A stretch of DNA of 35,815 bases from an uncultured Lachnospiraceae bacterium (lineage in GTDB: Bacteria > Bacillota > Clostridia > Lachnospirales > Lachnospiraceae), in contig CAJOQM010000090.1 of the NCBI GenBank assembly GCA_905236845.1, positions 1 through 35,815 of the forward strand, in the 5' to 3' direction. A program made the translations under genes and the position numbers. Positions 16,259 through 25,339 of this stretch are shown here, piece after piece. The notes beneath the pieces are model-generated. The model searched no databases, was not told the DNA's origin, and was given only the letters and a program-made list of their open reading frames with translations. Position 1 is the first letter of the stretch; each line of letters starts with the position of its first letter.

Positions 16259-16313
16259 AATTTTACAACAGATTGTGTGAGGCGACGGGGCACCTGAATG
16301 AAAGGAGCAGCTT

Positions 16314-16697
16314 ATGACGGGTTTATACGATTATGTGGATCTTCTTGCAAAAGGAGCCGATGCCAGTTATCTTCGCAATGAGACTCTGGCACAGAATATT
16401 GCAAACGTAGACACTGTTAATTATGAGCGGCAGGATGTGGATTTTGAAGGAGCGCTGCAGCAGGCGCTTATGAAGAACTCCTATGTTTCTCTTGACGATA
16501 AAGTTTCGATGCTGGATCTTTCGGATCTTGACGTAGGGGTATATACAGAGCATACAAGCTATTCTTACAGGCTTGACGGAAACAACGTAGACATAGATAC
16601 GGAAAACGTTGAGCTTGCAAAGAACCAGCTTGTTTATAAGGGATTGACATCGAGCATATCCCAGGAGCTTTCCAGAATAGAGTCGGTTTGTAAATAA
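16314..16697 (+). CDS. flgB: Flagellar basal-body rod protein FlgB
   Basis: This 127-residue protein is a proximal rod subunit exported by the flagellar secretion system. The N terminus (LRNETLAQNIANVDTVNYER) contains the conserved ANV.T..Y rod/hook motif, and the C-terminal helix (NVELAKNQLVYKGLTSSISQELSRI) matches the family. It is the first gene of the flagellar unit, with AAAGGAG before the ATG, and flgC follows after 14 bases. FlgB and FlgC form the rod on top of FliE and the MS ring. Length is normal. Confidence 0.95.
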   Translation: MTGLYDYVDLLAKGADASYLRNETLAQNIANVDTVNYERQDVDFEGALQQALMKNSYVSLDDKVSMLDLSDLDVGVYTEHTSYSYRLDGNNVDIDTENVELAKNQLVYKGLTSSISQELSRIESVCK

Positions 16698-16711
16698 AGG
16701 GAGGGGTTCAT

Positions 16712-17152
16712 ATGTCATTATTTCAGGCTTTCGCCATTAATTCATCAGGTATGACGGCAGAGAGATTCCGTTCCGACATTATTGCGGAGAATGTAGCAAA
16801 TGTCAGCACGACCCGGGACGAGAACGGAGACGTGTACACCAGGCAGGTGGTGACGTTCGAAGAAAAAAGGATAAGCGCTCTGCGCCATGTACTTAATTCC
16901 AAGCGGGGAGATTTCCGGGGAGACGGAGTTAAGGTGAGCTCTGTTCAGGAGGATACGGATACGGACTATGTCATGGAGTACGATCCTTCCCATCCCGATG
17001 CGGATGAGAACGGGTATGTTACCTATCCGAACGTAAACATTGTTACCGAGATGACGAACCTTATAGATTCAAGCCGGGCATACGAAGCGAATGCTACGGC
17101 CTTTGAGGCAAGCAAGAGCATTGCCAGTGCGGGTCTTAGCGTAGGTCAGTAA
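16712..17152 (+). CDS. flgC: Flagellar basal-body rod protein FlgC
   Basis: This 146-residue protein is a proximal rod subunit. It shows the N-terminal rod helix (FAINSSGMTAERFRSDIIAENVANVSTTRDENG) and the family C-terminal pattern YPNVNIVTEMTNLIDSSRAYEAN, which packs the rod. GGAGGGG before the ATG at 16712 is a good ribosome binding site. fliE starts 41 bases on. The usual partners flgB and fliE flank it. Confidence 0.95.
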   Translation: MSLFQAFAINSSGMTAERFRSDIIAENVANVSTTRDENGDVYTRQVVTFEEKRISALRHVLNSKRGDFRGDGVKVSSVQEDTDTDYVMEYDPSHPDADENGYVTYPNVNIVTEMTNLIDSSRAYEANATAFEASKSIASAGLSVGQ

Positions 17153-17193
17153 ATAAAAGCGTTTAATAACAGCTTTGATAAAGGCGGAGTATT

Positions 17194-17514
17194 ATGATTA
17201 ATGTAGCGGGTCTTACCGATCTTAGTGAACAGCTTGTAAGCCAACAGCTTAAGAATTCCAATGTGGCTACAACCACGGTGAATCAGGATTCCTTTGAGAG
17301 TCTGTATAATTCTGCTATCGGCATGATAACGGAGACAGACGAGCTGGCAGATGATGCCGAGACAGAGGAAATAAATTTTGCATTGGGGTATTCCGATGAT
17401 ACCCATACTCTTCAGATAGCACAGGAGAAGGCAAACATTGCTCTTCAATACACCATTGCGGTTCGCGACAGGTTCCTGGAAGCTTATGAGAAGATCATGT
17501 CTATGCAGATATAA
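17194..17514 (+). CDS. fliE: Flagellar hook-basal body complex protein FliE
   Basis: This 106-residue protein joins the MS ring (FliF) to the rod and is among the first exported subunits. The C-terminal half (FALGYSDDTHTLQIAQEKANIALQYTIAVRDRFLEAYEKIMSMQI) carries the FliE signature, with the conserved helix ending in R.....Y..I..MQ. The N-terminal 50 residues are variable, as is usual. The start follows AAGGCGGAG. It lies between flgC and fliF, the standard position. Confidence 0.93.
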   Translation: MINVAGLTDLSEQLVSQQLKNSNVATTTVNQDSFESLYNSAIGMITETDELADDAETEEINFALGYSDDTHTLQIAQEKANIALQYTIAVRDRFLEAYEKIMSMQI

Positions 17515-17532
17515 TAAAGGGAGATACATAAA

Positions 17533-19143
17533 ATGCCTGAAAGATTGCGACAAATACTTGACAAAATCATAGAATGGTGGAAGAAATTCACATTTAAGCA
17601 AAAGACCCTTATAGGGTCTTTGGCTGCGGTTGTGGTGATTGCACTTGTTATCCTTGGTTTCGTGGTTTCGCGCCCCACCTGGATTACCCTTAAGGTCTGC
17701 GAGAGCGCTACCGAAGCATCCCAGATAGTTGAACTTCTTGAAGAAAGCAACATTGATTACAAGACGACAAGCGACGGACTTGGCATATCCATTAAAGAAG
17801 ATGACGAGGCGACGGCCCACCTTCTTTTGGGTTCGAACAATATTACGACAGACGCCTATACCATAGACAATGTCTTTGACGGGAGCTTTTCAACTACAGA
17901 GGCTGACAAGGAAAAGAAATACAAGCTTTACCTCGAAGAGAAGCTTTCAAGCGAAATAACCGAAACCCAGGAGGCTGTTGATGATGCGGCGGTAAGCTTG
18001 AGCATCCCTGATAATGACGGAACCATACTGTCCCAGCAGGAAGATACATATGCCAGCGTTATCCTTACATTGAATTCCGAACTTACGGAAGATCAGGCCA
18101 CGGGTATAGCCAAATATGTAGCTACAGCCGTTGGAGATGACGATACGGAAAATATCCTTCTTCTGGATTCGAACAGTAATGTGCTTTTCTCCGGCGCTGA
18201 TTCTGCTGACACCGTTGCCGGCACCACGGCATCCCAGACAGCCTTGCTTTCCAAAGCCCAGGCAAATGTAAAAAGCCAGGTATCAGATGTCCTTCTTGGC
18301 TCCGAGCTTTACGACAATGTAAAGATAGGTCTTAACTTAAGCATGAACTTTGACCAGGAATCCAGCACTACTACCCACTATTCCGTGGATGAAGGCCGTA
18401 CTGAAGGATATCTTGACGAGCAGACTACATACAAAGAAGAATCCCAAAGCGGAAGCTCCGGCGTTCCGGGTACGGATTCAAACGATGAGACTACATACGT
18501 TATAGAGACTGACGATCTTACATACAGCACGGTAGAAGAAACTTCCAGCAAATACCTGCCGGATTCTGTTGTTACCACAGTTACGAAGCAGGTGGGTAAG
18601 GTCGAGCCGGAGGAATCTTCCATAACTGTTGTGGCAAACCGCTATGTGACCTACGATGAAGATACATTGAAAGCATCGGGCGCCCTTGATGATATGACAT
18701 TTGATGAATATGTGGCGGCAAACAGCGACAAGGTGCAGACCGAAGTTGACGAAGAGCTTCTTACCGCTGTTTCCAATGCAACGGGCATTCCGACGGAGAA
18801 TATTACGATCTTGTCATATGATGTGCCCTTCTTCCAGTATTCGACCGGTGGTGTGGACTTTACGGATTATCTGCAGTTTATTATTGCGGCAGCCATACTT
18901 ATTATGCTCGGCTTCGTTATATTCAGAAGCACCAGGAGCGAAGAAGAGCCTGAGATCGAGCCGGAGCTTTCCGTGGAGAACCTGCTTGAATCCACAAAGG
19001 AAGAGGAATCGGTTCTTGAAGAAATTGGTTATTCGGAAAAATCCGAGACAAGAATACTTATTGAGAAATTTATTGATGAGAATCCGGCTGCAGTGGCATC
19101 GCTCCTTCGCAACTGGATAGAAGAAAGCGACGAGTGGGAGTAG
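17533..19143 (+). CDS. fliF: Flagellar MS-ring protein FliF
   Basis: This 536-residue protein forms the membrane ring on which the flagellum is built. A first transmembrane helix (about 26-46) is followed by ring-building motifs (WITLKVCESATEASQIVELLEESNIDY; KLYLEEKLSSEI), an Asp/Ser/Thr-rich middle (about 280-350), a second helix (about 446-466, FIIAAAILIMLGFVIF) and a cytoplasmic tail that ends EESDEWE. The last segment (AVASLLRNWIEE) is the FliG-binding helix. It starts 18 bases after fliE; fliG follows after six bases. Length is close to the family norm. Confidence 0.95.
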   Translation: MPERLRQILDKIIEWWKKFTFKQKTLIGSLAAVVVIALVILGFVVSRPTWITLKVCESATEASQIVELLEESNIDYKTTSDGLGISIKEDDEATAHLLLGSNNITTDAYTIDNVFDGSFSTTEADKEKKYKLYLEEKLSSEITETQEAVDDAAVSLSIPDNDGTILSQQEDTYASVILTLNSELTEDQATGIAKYVATAVGDDDTENILLLDSNSNVLFSGADSADTVAGTTASQTALLSKAQANVKSQVSDVLLGSELYDNVKIGLNLSMNFDQESSTTTHYSVDEGRTEGYLDEQTTYKEESQSGSSGVPGTDSNDETTYVIETDDLTYSTVEETSSKYLPDSVVTTVTKQVGKVEPEESSITVVANRYVTYDEDTLKASGALDDMTFDEYVAANSDKVQTEVDEELLTAVSNATGIPTENITILSYDVPFFQYSTGGVDFTDYLQFIIAAAILIMLGFVIFRSTRSEEEPEIEPELSVENLLESTKEEESVLEEIGYSEKSETRILIEKFIDENPAAVASLLRNWIEESDEWE

Positions 19144-19149
19144 ATTTGA

Positions 19150-20163
19150 ATGAGCAGCGCTATTGAAGAAATGTCCGGTATTGAGAAGGCGGCTGTCCTT
19201 CTCATTACCATAGGACCTGAAAAATCAGCTATGATCTTTCAGCATCTTAAGGAAGAAGAGATCGAACAGCTGACTTTGGAAATAGCCAATACCCGAAGTG
19301 TCTCTCCCGGTGTGAAAGAAGAGGTTCTCGAAGCCTTTTATCAGGTGTGTCTGGCGCAGCAATATATCGCCGAGGGCGGTATTTCCTATGCAAAAGATCT
19401 TTTGGAGAAGGCTCTTGGTGCGGAGCAGGCAGAGATGGTTATATCACGTCTTACATCTTCGCTTCAGGTACGCCCCTTCGAATTTGTGCGTAAGACAGAG
19501 CCCGGACAGCTCCTTACATTCATACAGGATGAGCATCCCCAGACTATTGCCATGATCCTTTCATACCTGAATGCTTCTCAGGCGGCGGTCATACTGGGAG
19601 CTTTGTCCCCTGACAAGCAGGCTGATGTTTCAAAGCGTATTGCCATGATGGATCGGACTTCCCCCGATGTGGTAAAGGAAGTAGAGCGAGTCCTTGAAAG
19701 AAAGCTTTCATCTTTGGTAAACCAGGATTACACCATTGTCGGCGGTGTGGATGCTATCGTAAATATCCTGAATACTGTAGACCGCGCTACCGAAAAGAAT
19801 ATTATGGAAACAATGGAAATCGAGGAGCCGGAGCTTGCGGACGAGATCAGAAAGAAGATGTTCGTATTCGAGGATATCCTGCTTCTGGACGACAGAGCCA
19901 TACAGCGCGTGCTGCGTGATGTGGACAACAACGACCTGGAGCTCGCTCTTAAGTCCGTTAATGACGATGTGCAAAATGCAATATTCCGAAACCTCTCAAG
20001 CCGTCTTGCTGCCATGATAAAAGAAGATATGGAATTCATGGGTCCTGTTCGTATGAAGGACGTAGAGGACGCCCAGCAAAAGATCGTCGGTATTATACGA
20101 AAGCTGGAGGATTCGGGAGATATCATCATTTCCAGAGGCGGAGGTGACGAGATAATTGCTTAA
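19150..20163 (+). CDS. fliG: Flagellar motor switch protein FliG
   Basis: This 337-residue rotor protein transmits stator torque. The FliF-binding N domain opens with SGIEKAAVLLITIGPEKSA. The middle domain has the DEHPQTIAMILSYL (EHPQ) motif that binds FliM. The C domain holds the charged torque helix (DDRAIQRVLRDVDNNDLELALKS) and ends with MGPVRMKDVEDAQQKIV. Spacing to fliF is six bases, with GGGAG inside the fliF end as ribosome binding site. It overlaps the fliH start by eight bases. Confidence 0.96.
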   Translation: MSSAIEEMSGIEKAAVLLITIGPEKSAMIFQHLKEEEIEQLTLEIANTRSVSPGVKEEVLEAFYQVCLAQQYIAEGGISYAKDLLEKALGAEQAEMVISRLTSSLQVRPFEFVRKTEPGQLLTFIQDEHPQTIAMILSYLNASQAAVILGALSPDKQADVSKRIAMMDRTSPDVVKEVERVLERKLSSLVNQDYTIVGGVDAIVNILNTVDRATEKNIMETMEIEEPELADEIRKKMFVFEDILLLDDRAIQRVLRDVDNNDLELALKSVNDDVQNAIFRNLSSRLAAMIKEDMEFMGPVRMKDVEDAQQKIVGIIRKLEDSGDIIISRGGGDEIIA

Positions 20164-20968
20164 TCTCTATAAAAACACTACCGGAGGCTATTTTAACAGC
20201 AACCAGAATGCTGTTATGATAGACTCCGATGCTTTAATAGAAGAAAAACTAAAGGCGTATGCAGAAACTTCTCCCGAGCCCGAGCCCGAATCCGAAGAGC
20301 TTTCCGATGAAGAGGCGGAATTCTTTGAAGGGGTGGAAGCTCTTGTAAGAGACGAGGAGCCGGAAGAATCCCCGGAGGATATTGTTGAAGAAGCCCGTCT
20401 TCAGGCTAACGAGATTATCGAAAAAGCTCAAAGCGAAGCTTCAAACATAATAGATACCGCAAGAGCCGAGGCTGTAGATATCAGGGACGAGGCTCACAAA
20501 GAAGGCTTTAATCATGGTCTTGCGGAAGCTTCGGAAGAGGCAAAAGCAAGGGAAGAAGAATTCAATAATCAGATTCAGGCAAGGGAAAACGAGCTTAAAA
20601 TAAAAGAAGCCGGTATGGAAAGAGACCTCGTTGACAAGATTTTGTCAATCGTAGACAATATTTTTCACACACAGCTTACGGACAAGAAGAACATTATTCT
20701 TGCCCTTGTATCCGATGCCATGATGGGCGTAGAGGGAGCAAAGCATTTTACGATAAAGGTCTCTCCGGATAATCTTGCTTTTATGGAAAGCGTTACGGAT
20801 TCTTTGGCAAAAAGAATCGGAGGAGGAATTGTCGTTGAGGCTTTGTCCGATGCTTCTCTTGATGAAAGTCAATGTGTACTCGAAACGGAAACAGGCGTTT
20901 TTGACTGCAGCCCCTTCAGGGAGCTGGACAATCTCCTGGCCGATATCAGGCTCTTATCAATGCAATAG
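20156..20968 (+). CDS. fliH: Flagellar assembly protein FliH
   Basis: This 270-residue protein is the cytoplasmic regulator (stator stalk) of the export ATPase FliI. A very acidic N-terminal third (EPEPESEELSDEEAEFFEG) leads into an Ala/Glu-rich helix (about 75-165, ARLQANEIIEKAQSEAS) and a C-terminal FliH domain (KIKV-type segment near ILALVSDAMMGVEGAKHFTI). The TTG at 20156 is the likely start: GGAGGTG lies nine bases upstream within the fliG end, and no good ATG is close. The low-complexity helix makes homology weak, but the position between fliG and fliI is decisive. Confidence 0.88.
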   Translation: MLNLYKNTTGGYFNSNQNAVMIDSDALIEEKLKAYAETSPEPEPESEELSDEEAEFFEGVEALVRDEEPEESPEDIVEEARLQANEIIEKAQSEASNIIDTARAEAVDIRDEAHKEGFNHGLAEASEEAKAREEEFNNQIQARENELKIKEAGMERDLVDKILSIVDNIFHTQLTDKKNIILALVSDAMMGVEGAKHFTIKVSPDNLAFMESVTDSLAKRIGGGIVVEALSDASLDESQCVLETETGVFDCSPFRELDNLLADIRLLSMQ

Positions 20969-20976
20969 GTGATTAA

Positions 20977-22338
20977 TTGGCAGAATTAAATCTTGACAAA
21001 TATGATGCTGTATACGGGCGTAAATACTTTGACAGGCTTGGCACTATCACAAAGATTGTGGGGCTTACCATAGAATCCGTAGGACCTGAAGCCAAGCTTA
21101 ATGACGTATGCATTATTTACGTGGATAAGGAAAGAACGCAGGAAGTATATGCTGAGGTTATAGGTTTTAAGGATTCCCATCTTTTGCTTATGCCTTTTGA
21201 CAGGGTGGACGGAGTAGGTCCCGGGTGTATAGTTAAAAACACGGGGCACCCCCTTACGGTAAATGTAGGCGACGACCTGCTGGGACATCTTGTAGACGGC
21301 ATAGGAAGGGTGCAGGATGACGATAATCTTGTGCTTACGCAGGCAAAAGAATATCCTGTGGATGCAATGCCTCCCGAGCCCATGGACAGAGTTATCATAA
21401 ACGAGATACTTCCTCTGGGAGTAAAGGCGGTAGACGGGCTTATTACCGTAGGATGCGGCCAGCGTATCGGCATATTCGCCGGATCGGGAGTCGGCAAAAG
21501 TACCCTTATGGGGATGTTTGCAAGAAACACAAAGGCAGACATAAATGTGATTGCCCTTATAGGAGAGCGGGGAAGAGAGGTCCGGGAATTTGTTGAGCGG
21601 GATCTTGGCCCCGAAGGTATGGCCCGCTCTGTTGTAGTTGTTGCTACAAGCGACAAGCCTGCCATTATCCGAAAGACAGCTGCAAAGACAGCTACCGCCA
21701 TTGCGGAATATTTCAGAGATCAGGGCAAGAACGTTCTTTTGATGATGGATTCCATGACCCGTTTTTCCATGGCGCAAAGAGAAATCGGTCTTGCTTCGGG
21801 GGAGCCCCCCGTAACGAGAGGATATCCTCCCAGTGTGTATTCCGAGATGCCAAAGCTCTTAGAGCGCGCCGGCATGAGCGATGTGGGCTCTATCACAGGG
21901 CTTTATACAGTCCTTGTAGACGGAGATGATTTTAACGAACCCATTACGGATACTGCCCGGTCCATTCTGGACGGACATATAGTTCTTTCAAGGGATCTTG
22001 CCCAGAAGAACCACTATCCTGCGATAGATGTTCTTGCAAGTATCTCCCGATGCATGTCCAGTATAGTTACGAAGGAGCATAAGGCATCCGCAGGGAAATT
22101 ACGAAATGTACTTGCTACCTATAATGATTCCGAGGATCTTATAAATATCGGGGCATACAAGATGGGATCAAACAAAAACATAGACTACGCCATAGCAAAG
22201 CATGAGGAGGTCGAAAATTTCCTTATGCAGGATACCATGGAAAAGGTGGATCTTGATGATTCCATAGAACGGCTTGAGAATATTTTTGCGCCGAAGACCA
22301 TGGAGGCAAAAGTTCCTGAAGGAACTCCGGCGGCCTGA
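20977..22338 (+). CDS. fliI: Flagellum-specific ATPase FliI
   Basis: This 453-residue enzyme hydrolyses ATP to energise flagellar protein export. It is an F1-beta-like ATPase with P-loop GSGVGKST (169-176), ALIGERGREVREFVERDLG, and Walker B VLLMMDSMTRFSMAQREIGL, followed by EPPVTRGYPPSVYSEMPKLLERAG. The start is TTG at 20977 after TAGGTGATT, giving MAELNLDKYDAVYG. Only eight bases separate it from fliH, and fliJ follows after 22 bases. All catalytic elements are present. Confidence 0.96.
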   Translation: MAELNLDKYDAVYGRKYFDRLGTITKIVGLTIESVGPEAKLNDVCIIYVDKERTQEVYAEVIGFKDSHLLLMPFDRVDGVGPGCIVKNTGHPLTVNVGDDLLGHLVDGIGRVQDDDNLVLTQAKEYPVDAMPPEPMDRVIINEILPLGVKAVDGLITVGCGQRIGIFAGSGVGKSTLMGMFARNTKADINVIALIGERGREVREFVERDLGPEGMARSVVVVATSDKPAIIRKTAAKTATAIAEYFRDQGKNVLLMMDSMTRFSMAQREIGLASGEPPVTRGYPPSVYSEMPKLLERAGMSDVGSITGLYTVLVDGDDFNEPITDTARSILDGHIVLSRDLAQKNHYPAIDVLASISRCMSSIVTKEHKASAGKLRNVLATYNDSEDLINIGAYKMGSNKNIDYAIAKHEEVENFLMQDTMEKVDLDDSIERLENIFAPKTMEAKVPEGTPAA

Positions 22339-22360
22339 TATATGCAATGAGGTATAATCC

Positions 22361-22801
22361 ATGAAGAAATTTTCCTACAGAATGGAAAATGTGCTTAATA
22401 TAAAGCTCCAGATGGAAGAGCAGCAAAAGATTGCTTTTGCCCTTGCGTCAAATGCTCTTGATGAAGAAAAGGATAAGCTTAACAGGCTGTCCGCAAGGCA
22501 GAGGCGGTATGAAAGCCGCTTTAAAGAGCTGCTTGGAGACGATCTTGATTTAAGGGAGATAGCCCATACAAGAAAAGGCATAGACCAGATGAAGGTACTT
22601 GTCAGGGAGCAGATGTTTAATGTGGTTTCCGCAGAAAAAAAGCTCGATATGGAAAGAAAGAAGCTTTATGATATACGGGTAGAAAGAAAGACTCAGGAGA
22701 AGCTTAAGGAATATGCTTTTGAGGACTATAAGAAGGAATTTGCCGCAGAGGAAGCCAGGGAAATAGACCAGACCGTATCATATTCATACAGCGTAAAATA
22801 A
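22361..22801 (+). CDS. fliJ: Flagellar export chaperone FliJ
   Basis: This 146-residue protein is almost entirely an antiparallel coiled coil (FSYRMENVLNIKLQMEEQQKI onward), the form of FliJ, which inserts into the FliI ring and escorts chaperones at the export gate. The start FSYRMENVLNIK..MEEQQK is typical of clostridial FliJ. Sequence conservation in the family is low; the placement directly after fliI supports the call. GAGGT precedes the ATG. Confidence 0.88.
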   Translation: MKKFSYRMENVLNIKLQMEEQQKIAFALASNALDEEKDKLNRLSARQRRYESRFKELLGDDLDLREIAHTRKGIDQMKVLVREQMFNVVSAEKKLDMERKKLYDIRVERKTQEKLKEYAFEDYKKEFAAEEAREIDQTVSYSYSVK

Positions 22802-22855
22802 TTTGATGTCCGGGCGCAAAAGGTGTGTCCCGGCTTGTGATTGGAGATATAAGTT

Positions 22856-23695
22856 ATGGCAGATAAGGATAAACAGGCCGAAAAGGAAAGAAAGGCTGCC
22901 GAAAAAGCAGCAAAAAAAGAAGCCAAAAAGGCAGCAAAGGCCGCAAAGAAAAACGGCGGGGCAGAAGGTGAAGCCGATGAAGAGGAAGAGGGAAGCTCAA
23001 AGATAATCATTGCAGCGGTGACTTTGGTTATCATTATTATATGGCTTGCGATATTTGCTCTTCTTGTAAAACTTGATGTGGGAGGATTTGGTTCTACCGT
23101 CCTTCGTCCCTTGCTCAAAAATGTGCCTTATGTAAACCGAATCCTTCCGGAGGACAATTCTTATGTGGAATCCGGAGATGCTTCTTATAATTATTCTTCT
23201 CTTGCGGAAGCTATTGAGCAGATAAAGGCTCTGGAGGTTCAATTAGCCGCAGCCAACGGCACAAACGAGGATTTGAGCAACCAGATAGCCCAGCTTCAAT
23301 CCGAGATTTCCAGGCTTTCTGTTTATGAACAGGAGCAGGCAGCCTTCGAAGAATTAAAAGAAAATTTTTACAAAGAGGTTGTTTTTTCCGACGAAGCACC
23401 CGATATATCAGAATATCAGCAGTGGTATGAGTCAATAGATTCAGAATATGCTGCGGAACTTTATAAGCAGGTTGTCCAGCAGGAGGAAGTGTCACAGGAA
23501 GTGTCAGATTACGCAGCCACCTACTCGTCGATGGATCCGGGTAAGGCGGCAGATCTCATGGAAGAGATGACGGATGATTTGGACCTGGTTGCAAAGATAC
23601 TGGAGAACATGAGCACGGATGCTCGAGCGAAGATCATGGATGAAATGGATTCAGCTTTCGCTGCAAGCCTGACCGAGCTTATGAATCCCGAATAA
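22856..23695 (+). CDS. MotE/YlxF-like flagellar operon protein with MgtE-N-like domain
   Basis: This 279-residue protein sits where Bacillus subtilis has ylxF. The N-terminal 45 residues are Lys/Ala/Glu-rich (EKERKAAEKAAKKEAKKAAK), then comes one transmembrane helix (about 49-72), a coiled coil (about 115-160, LEVQLAAANGTNEDLSNQIAQ) and a C-terminal helical repeat (about 220-279, TYSSMDPGKAADLMEEMTDD, VAKILENMSTDARAKIMDEM) like the MgtE intracellular N domain. MotE proteins of this build act as chaperones of the stator or MotC-like parts in other bacteria; the role in Bacillota is less defined. It lies 54 bases after fliJ and 60 bases before fliK. Confidence 0.8.
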   Translation: MADKDKQAEKERKAAEKAAKKEAKKAAKAAKKNGGAEGEADEEEEGSSKIIIAAVTLVIIIIWLAIFALLVKLDVGGFGSTVLRPLLKNVPYVNRILPEDNSYVESGDASYNYSSLAEAIEQIKALEVQLAAANGTNEDLSNQIAQLQSEISRLSVYEQEQAAFEELKENFYKEVVFSDEAPDISEYQQWYESIDSEYAAELYKQVVQQEEVSQEVSDYAATYSSMDPGKAADLMEEMTDDLDLVAKILENMSTDARAKIMDEMDSAFAASLTELMNPE

Positions 23696-23755
23696 TCAGG
23701 GTGTGACCGGCTTTTAGCCGATTACATAAAATTAATCCGGAAAGGAGGAACATGA

Positions 23756-25309
23756 GTGGGTAATCTAAACATTTCAAATGTCATGCCTAATGCCGCGGAC
23801 AACGTTTCAATGGTTCCCGGAACGGGAAATGTCAAAGGTGCATCCAAAGACCAGTTCGCAAAGATGCTGTCAAACCTTGGTAATAATTTATCCGATGTAA
23901 ACCAAAACGATGTAACCGGCGTTAAAGCGCAGACGAAAACGGACGTATCCGAAGCTGAAACTGCCTACAAGGTCAACGGCTCATCTGCAAAAGATACCAT
24001 AAAGGCCAAAGTAGAAAATGATATAAGCCCGGATACAAAACAGGCGCTTAGCGACACCGTATCAAAGATCAAGGAAAAGATAACAGAAGATCTGGGCGTG
24101 TCCGAAGAAGACCTTGAAAAAGCAATGGAGCTTCTGGGACTTACCGATGCGGATCTTCTTACAAAATCCGATCTTACACAGCTTACGGTAGAGCTTACAG
24201 GCGCACAGGAACCCGAGGCGCTTTTGGTGGATGAGAACTTCCAGACATTGTTATCGGATGTATCCGGTATCCTGGCGGATTTCACCGAGCAGACAGGGAT
24301 AGACATAAGTTCACTTGTTGAGTTTATGGATTCCCCCGAACAGATCACTGAGATCAGCCCCGAGCTTCAGAATGCTTTAGAGCAGATTCTTGGTGACGAT
24401 CAGGTGGCCGTGACAAACGAGGACGGCACGGTGAGTGTTATATCTCCCGAAGATGTTAAGAACGCTATCAATGACAGCGTAAAAGAAATATCCCAGGGAA
24501 TAGCACAGGAGACATCGGGAATAAAGCTTGATGCACCGGCTGAAACCGAGGTTCAAAAAGAACCGGAAAATCTGGTAAATGAAACCCTTACAATGGTTTC
24601 CGAAGCATCACACCAAAGCTCAGGCAATGAAGCTCAATCAGGGTTCTTTGAGCAAAGCACCCCGCAAAATGCAGCCCAGGCAGTAGAAGAAGCTTTTAAG
24701 GAAAGCGAAACTACCGAAGAAGTCCTTGATGCTACGGCATCTGCATTCGAACAGGCTGCAACCACCCAGACCGTACAGGAGGAAGCGGCAGCTGTGACAG
24801 AAACCGTGACTACGCCGCAGACTTCCTACATCGATCAGGAAACGGCTCAAAGCATGATAAGCCAGCTTACCGATCAGGTAACCCTGCAGGTAAGTGAAGA
24901 ATCCTCTACCATGGAAATGACATTAAATCCGGCTACACTGGGAAGACTCGTTATTTCCGTTACCACAAGGGCAGACGAAGTATCGGCACAGATTTATGCA
25001 CAGTCAGAAGCTGTAAAGCAGGCGCTTGAAAGCCAGATGACCACATTACGGGAAACACTTTCCGCTCAGGGCTACAAAGTTACGGCTGTTGAAGTAACGG
25101 TCGAAGAACAGGCCTTTGACAGGAATCTTGAAGAAAGAGCCCGCGATGAGCAAAACAGGCGTCAGGCAGCCGAAGAGAACCAGCCACAGGGAAGAAGAAA
25201 TCTCGTAAGAGGAGAGCTGGACGACCTTCAGGGGCTTATGACAGAAGAAGAACAGCTGGCAGCAAGAATCATGCACGAAAACGGCAACTCAATGGACCTT
25301 ACCGCATAA
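23756..25309 (+). CDS. fliK: Flagellar hook-length control protein FliK
   Basis: This 517-residue exported protein measures hook length and switches export from hook to filament subunits. The first about 360 residues are low in conservation and rich in Thr, Ser, Glu and Gln. The C-terminal domain (about 375-460) carries the FliK_C pattern STMEMTLNPATLGRLVISV and LRETLSAQGYKVTAVEVTV. The GTG at 23756 is the start: AAAGGAGG lies upstream, and the ATG at 23751 is in another frame and stops after three codons. It precedes flgD, as in Bacillus. Confidence 0.9.
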   Translation: MGNLNISNVMPNAADNVSMVPGTGNVKGASKDQFAKMLSNLGNNLSDVNQNDVTGVKAQTKTDVSEAETAYKVNGSSAKDTIKAKVENDISPDTKQALSDTVSKIKEKITEDLGVSEEDLEKAMELLGLTDADLLTKSDLTQLTVELTGAQEPEALLVDENFQTLLSDVSGILADFTEQTGIDISSLVEFMDSPEQITEISPELQNALEQILGDDQVAVTNEDGTVSVISPEDVKNAINDSVKEISQGIAQETSGIKLDAPAETEVQKEPENLVNETLTMVSEASHQSSGNEAQSGFFEQSTPQNAAQAVEEAFKESETTEEVLDATASAFEQAATTQTVQEEAAAVTETVTTPQTSYIDQETAQSMISQLTDQVTLQVSEESSTMEMTLNPATLGRLVISVTTRADEVSAQIYAQSEAVKQALESQMTTLRETLSAQGYKVTAVEVTVEEQAFDRNLEERARDEQNRRQAAEENQPQGRRNLVRGELDDLQGLMTEEEQLAARIMHENGNSMDLTA

Positions 25310-25339
25310 GGTAAGGAGCACAAAGAAAGGAGAAAGCAG

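Noticed and set aside
20986..21777. 263-codon minus-strand frame opposite fliI
   Set aside because: Antisense shadow of the conserved ATPase fliI; composition is that of a complementary strand.
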